A DNA stretch of 64,000 nucleotides from the NCBI RefSeq assembly GCF_000764305.2, contig NW_025933269.1, positions 90,242 through 154,241 of the forward strand, given 5' to 3'. Below the pieces are notes generated by a model that worked only from the letters and a program-made list of their open reading frames with translations, ran no database searches and was not told the DNA's origin. Below are positions 61,496-64,000 of the stretch, one piece after another (position 1 is the first letter of the stretch; the number at the start of each line of letters is the position of its first letter). This DNA is from Hyalella azteca. Lineage: Eukaryota > Arthropoda > Malacostraca > Amphipoda > Hyalellidae. The position numbers and the translations under genes were made by a program.

Positions 61496-63376
61496 GACCC
61501 CACGACGACCCAAAAAGACCCCGACGACCCCAACACCGTCCACGACACAAAAACACCAGAAACACCAGGGCTCTCAATATCCTGCAACTTAACATAGAGG
61601 GCATCCGCACCAAACACCAAGAGCTCAAACACCTAATTCACAAGCACAACATACACATAGCACTAATACAAGAAACAAAACTACAACACAGACATAAAAC
61701 ACCCAACATCCCGTCCTACTCCATAATGCAACAAGACAGAGTACATGGAGCTGGTGGGGGCCTCATCACATACATACACGAGAGCGTCTCATACATCGAC
61801 ACCACACAACAGACACGCAGAGACATAAATGCGGACCAACACCTTGAATTTCAATCACTTAGAGTACAGACAGGCCACAACACCAACATCACACTCAAAA
61901 ACCCCTACATTCCCCCACACAACTCTCCAGGATTACCTGCTAACTATCAATTCTCACTACAGGCCCTGGACACACAAAACATCATCCTGGGTGGTGACTT
62001 CAATGCCAAGCACCCAGGATGGTACAACAACCAACAAGCAGATGACAGAGGAACTAACTTAGCCACACAACTTAACACATTCTATATCCTCAACGACACT
62101 GAGCAACACACTCACATCCCATACCAAGCAGACAGACAAGTCACCTCCCCAGACATAACATTCTGCTCTCCAAACCTAGCAAACACAACTACATGGAGCA
62201 CAGTAACAGACACAAGTTCAGACCACCTACCTATCATCATCAAAACACAATCCAAAACAAACAACACACAACCACGCAAAACACACAACAACTTCAAACA
62301 CGCACACTGGGAGGAATTCAAACACGAGACAGAAGTAAAATTTGTACACCTGAACCTCCTCCCAATCACAAACATTGACCACACTGTTGCCCAATTCAAC
62401 AAAATCATCAAAGAGGCTGACAAGAAACACATACCAAAGGGCAACAGAAAACAACACAACCCTAACTTCACACCTGAGATAGCCAGCCTCATCCGTCAAC
62501 GCAACAATCTCAGACAAACACCCACCCCTCACTCACCAATTACTACTCGAGAAATCCAGGAACTAAACGCACAAATTCAGAACAAAATTACAGAGCAACA
62601 GCAACGGGCCTGGCTCGAGTTCCTGGATACACTGGACCACAAANCCTGCACTATCCAACACAAACATACAGAAACTCCAAACACTACAAAACAAAGCACT
62701 CAGGATAGTCACAGGCTGCACACAAAGCACCCCCATAGAACACCTTCATGCAGAAACAAAAATACTTCCCATAAAAGCACACCTCGACATGAGAGGAACT
62801 CAGGAACACAATTCATAGCCGCAGCCATAAACAACACACAACACCCATGCCACTACCTACGCAACCACGGCACCCACCTACACACAGATAAATAGTGCAA
62901 ACCACACACAGATACTACACCAACATACTAGATACAGTACCCCCACCCCAAGGCAACACCAGCACAAAAAAACACTTACACACAATTATGACACTTAGAA
63001 CGCTGGAGCTGGCAGCCTGGCCGGCAAAAACAAAGTCCTTGGGCACCCACCACCTGACATAAGCAGCACAGAAACACAGCTCTCTAGACTGGAGAGAGTA
63101 CACCTAGCCAGGCTACGCTGCGGCCACCACCCCTCACTACAAACATACGCAAACAGAATAGGCCAAGCAGACACAGACACCTGCCCATCCTGCCAGAGAG
63201 CTCCCCACACAATCACCCACATTCTCCTGGAATGTCCGCTCTGGCAGGAACTCAGACAACACCACCACATAACCTTGACCCTACAGCTCTGGAACGACCC
63301 CCTGTTGGTGGTGTCGTAATTGCGCGAGGGGGGTCTCTTGTAAAATTGAGACCGGGGAACCACAACAACAACAACA
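61496..63376 (+). mobile_element. LINE with apurinic-type endonuclease, interrupted by an assembly gap
   Basis: Flanked by ACACCCCAAAAA at 61484-61495 and 63377-63388, a 12-bp target-site duplication. From about 61567 one frame encodes an endonuclease: LNILQLNIEGI, then IQETKL, GGDFNAKHPGW, SPDITFCSP and SSDHLPI. It continues into the linker before the reverse transcriptase (LEFLDTLD). At the n (62644) the sequence jumps to the far C-terminus: LQNKALRIVTGC, HLHAETKILP, then a CCHC cluster CPSCQRAPHTITHILLEC (about 63183-63237). The polymerase core, including its YADD motif, is absent at the gap. The end carries a (CAA)n tail. The coding strand is very rich in A and C. The architecture suggests a jockey- or I-like group; the exact clade is not determined. 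Confidence 0.9.
62644..62644. other. Assembly gap placeholder (single n) inside the LINE
   Basis: The n falls exactly where the reverse-transcriptase core should lie, so an unknown length of LINE sequence is probably collapsed or missing here. Confidence 0.88.
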
Positions 63377-63441
63377 ACACCCCAAAAAACATATAATTAA
63401 ACAAAAAAAACACCCTTTTTTTGGATGCACTTAATCTTAAG

Positions 63442-64000
63442 TAGGCCTAATACCTATACCAACTTGAACTTGTGAGTTGTGACAACTATGTGGTAGAGCC
63501 TTAGAGGTAAGTCTGGCTCTGGTAGTGCCACCATGGCATGGTAGAGACTAGAGATTAGTCTAATACTGCACATGAATGCACAATAGTGCACACTAATACT
63601 GCACAATAGTACACATGAATGGTGAAGTTGTTCTGATATTCAGATATTGCTATGCAGAAATGCAGCAGAATGGAAATTTCTTCAGGGTTTCAGCAATCAG
63701 GCTCCTGCCTCCTGGCGGACCTGGCCTGGCTCAGCCGCTGAGGCACTCACTGACTCAGCTAATATTTTTTAATCAAACTTCAAAGTTACTGAACAAAATT
63801 GAGCAACTGCTTCTGTTTGAAATATATATAGGATAAGTATAACTAGGTATAAACAACCACTCTTCACCCTAATATGTTAGAACTTAGAAGTTTAGAACTC
63901 AACCCGTTGTTGAGTGGCTTCTACCTTGCTTTAACCGTAGGTAGTTCTATTGAGGGCCAAAATTTCCAGTTTGCTTTTGGTATTTTTTTTTTTTTTTTTA
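63442..64000. other. Intergenic DNA at the right edge
   Basis: No gene recognised. Short direct repeats (CTAATACTGCACA twice around 63560-63605). The window ends in a T homopolymer at about 63983-63999. Confidence 0.5.

Larger units (their letters stand above)
60841..63436. mobile_element. Foldback element with about 105-bp inverted arms, split by a LINE
   Basis: The left arm 60841-60948 (GATTAAGTGCACATCC ... GGCGGTCAGCATCGG) pairs with a right arm made of two pieces, 61430-61495 and 63389-63436 (ending GGATGCACTTAATC). The right arm is continuous once the LINE at 61496-63376 is removed, giving an original element of about 700 bp. TTA lies on both outer sides (60838-60840, 63437-63439), compatible with a 3-bp target duplication as in PIF/Harbinger-type elements. 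The interior holds direct repeats (GAGGCTCTAATT at 61057 and 61172; TTTTTTCCAATTTTTTATAT near 60946 and 61129). No transposase is present. Confidence 0.83.

Overview
The window looks like part of a eukaryotic nuclear genome, most likely an arthropod and possibly a crustacean. The evidence is split genes with GT-AG introns, polyadenylation signals, CR1-like LINEs, a tRNA-derived SINE, foldback elements and minisatellites. There is no operon structure, no ribosome-binding sites and no dense coding. The species cannot be fixed from the sequence. Two single-base placeholders (n at 40727 and 62644) and a sequencing-library junction adapter (38829-38866) show that the assembly contains joins that are not native DNA.

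Three protein genes are well supported. (1) Positions 26615-32548, minus strand: a ten-exon gene for protein arginine methyltransferase 7 (PRMT7, about 763 codons), with a Ser-rich insertion in its C-terminal half and a likely frame problem at its very end. (2) Positions 43107-43970, plus strand: a caspase whose whole CDS lies in one exon. It sits behind a TATA box, a palindromic double GATA site and a probable 5'UTR intron. Its active-site pentapeptide is VFCRD instead of QACxG. (3) Positions 52072-55427, minus strand: a five-exon ER glycerol-3-phosphate acyltransferase of the GPAT3/GPAT4 type (583 codons) with a long extra C-terminal tail.

Layout. 1-26 kb is gene-poor: one 5'-truncated LINE at 2.4-3.1 kb, one SINE at 23.3 kb, and at least nine tandem-repeat arrays with periods of 16 to 47 bp. 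26-33 kb is PRMT7. 33-42 kb holds transposon debris: a 21-bp tandem repeat, a foldback-family end, a BEL/Pao gag remnant, a 166-bp MITE with 26-bp inverted ends, and a CR1-like LINE cut by the adapter artefact. 42-44 kb is the caspase. 44-48.2 kb is a tandem array, an intact-looking SINE, a degenerate CR1-like LINE on the minus strand and a truncated SINE. 48-52 kb shows no gene. 52-55.4 kb is GPAT. 55.4-64 kb is non-coding except for two foldback-type elements; the second has been split by a later LINE insertion with a 12-bp target-site duplication.

The genes do not form a pathway: PRMT7 acts in arginine methylation, GPAT in triglyceride and phospholipid synthesis, the caspase in proteolysis or cell death. 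The most interesting observations are the non-canonical caspase with its compact GATA/TATA promoter and overlapping uORF, and a SINE/LINE pair whose 3' tails share a short hairpin-forming sequence. I saw no CRISPR array, tRNA gene, rRNA gene or clear novel multi-gene system.
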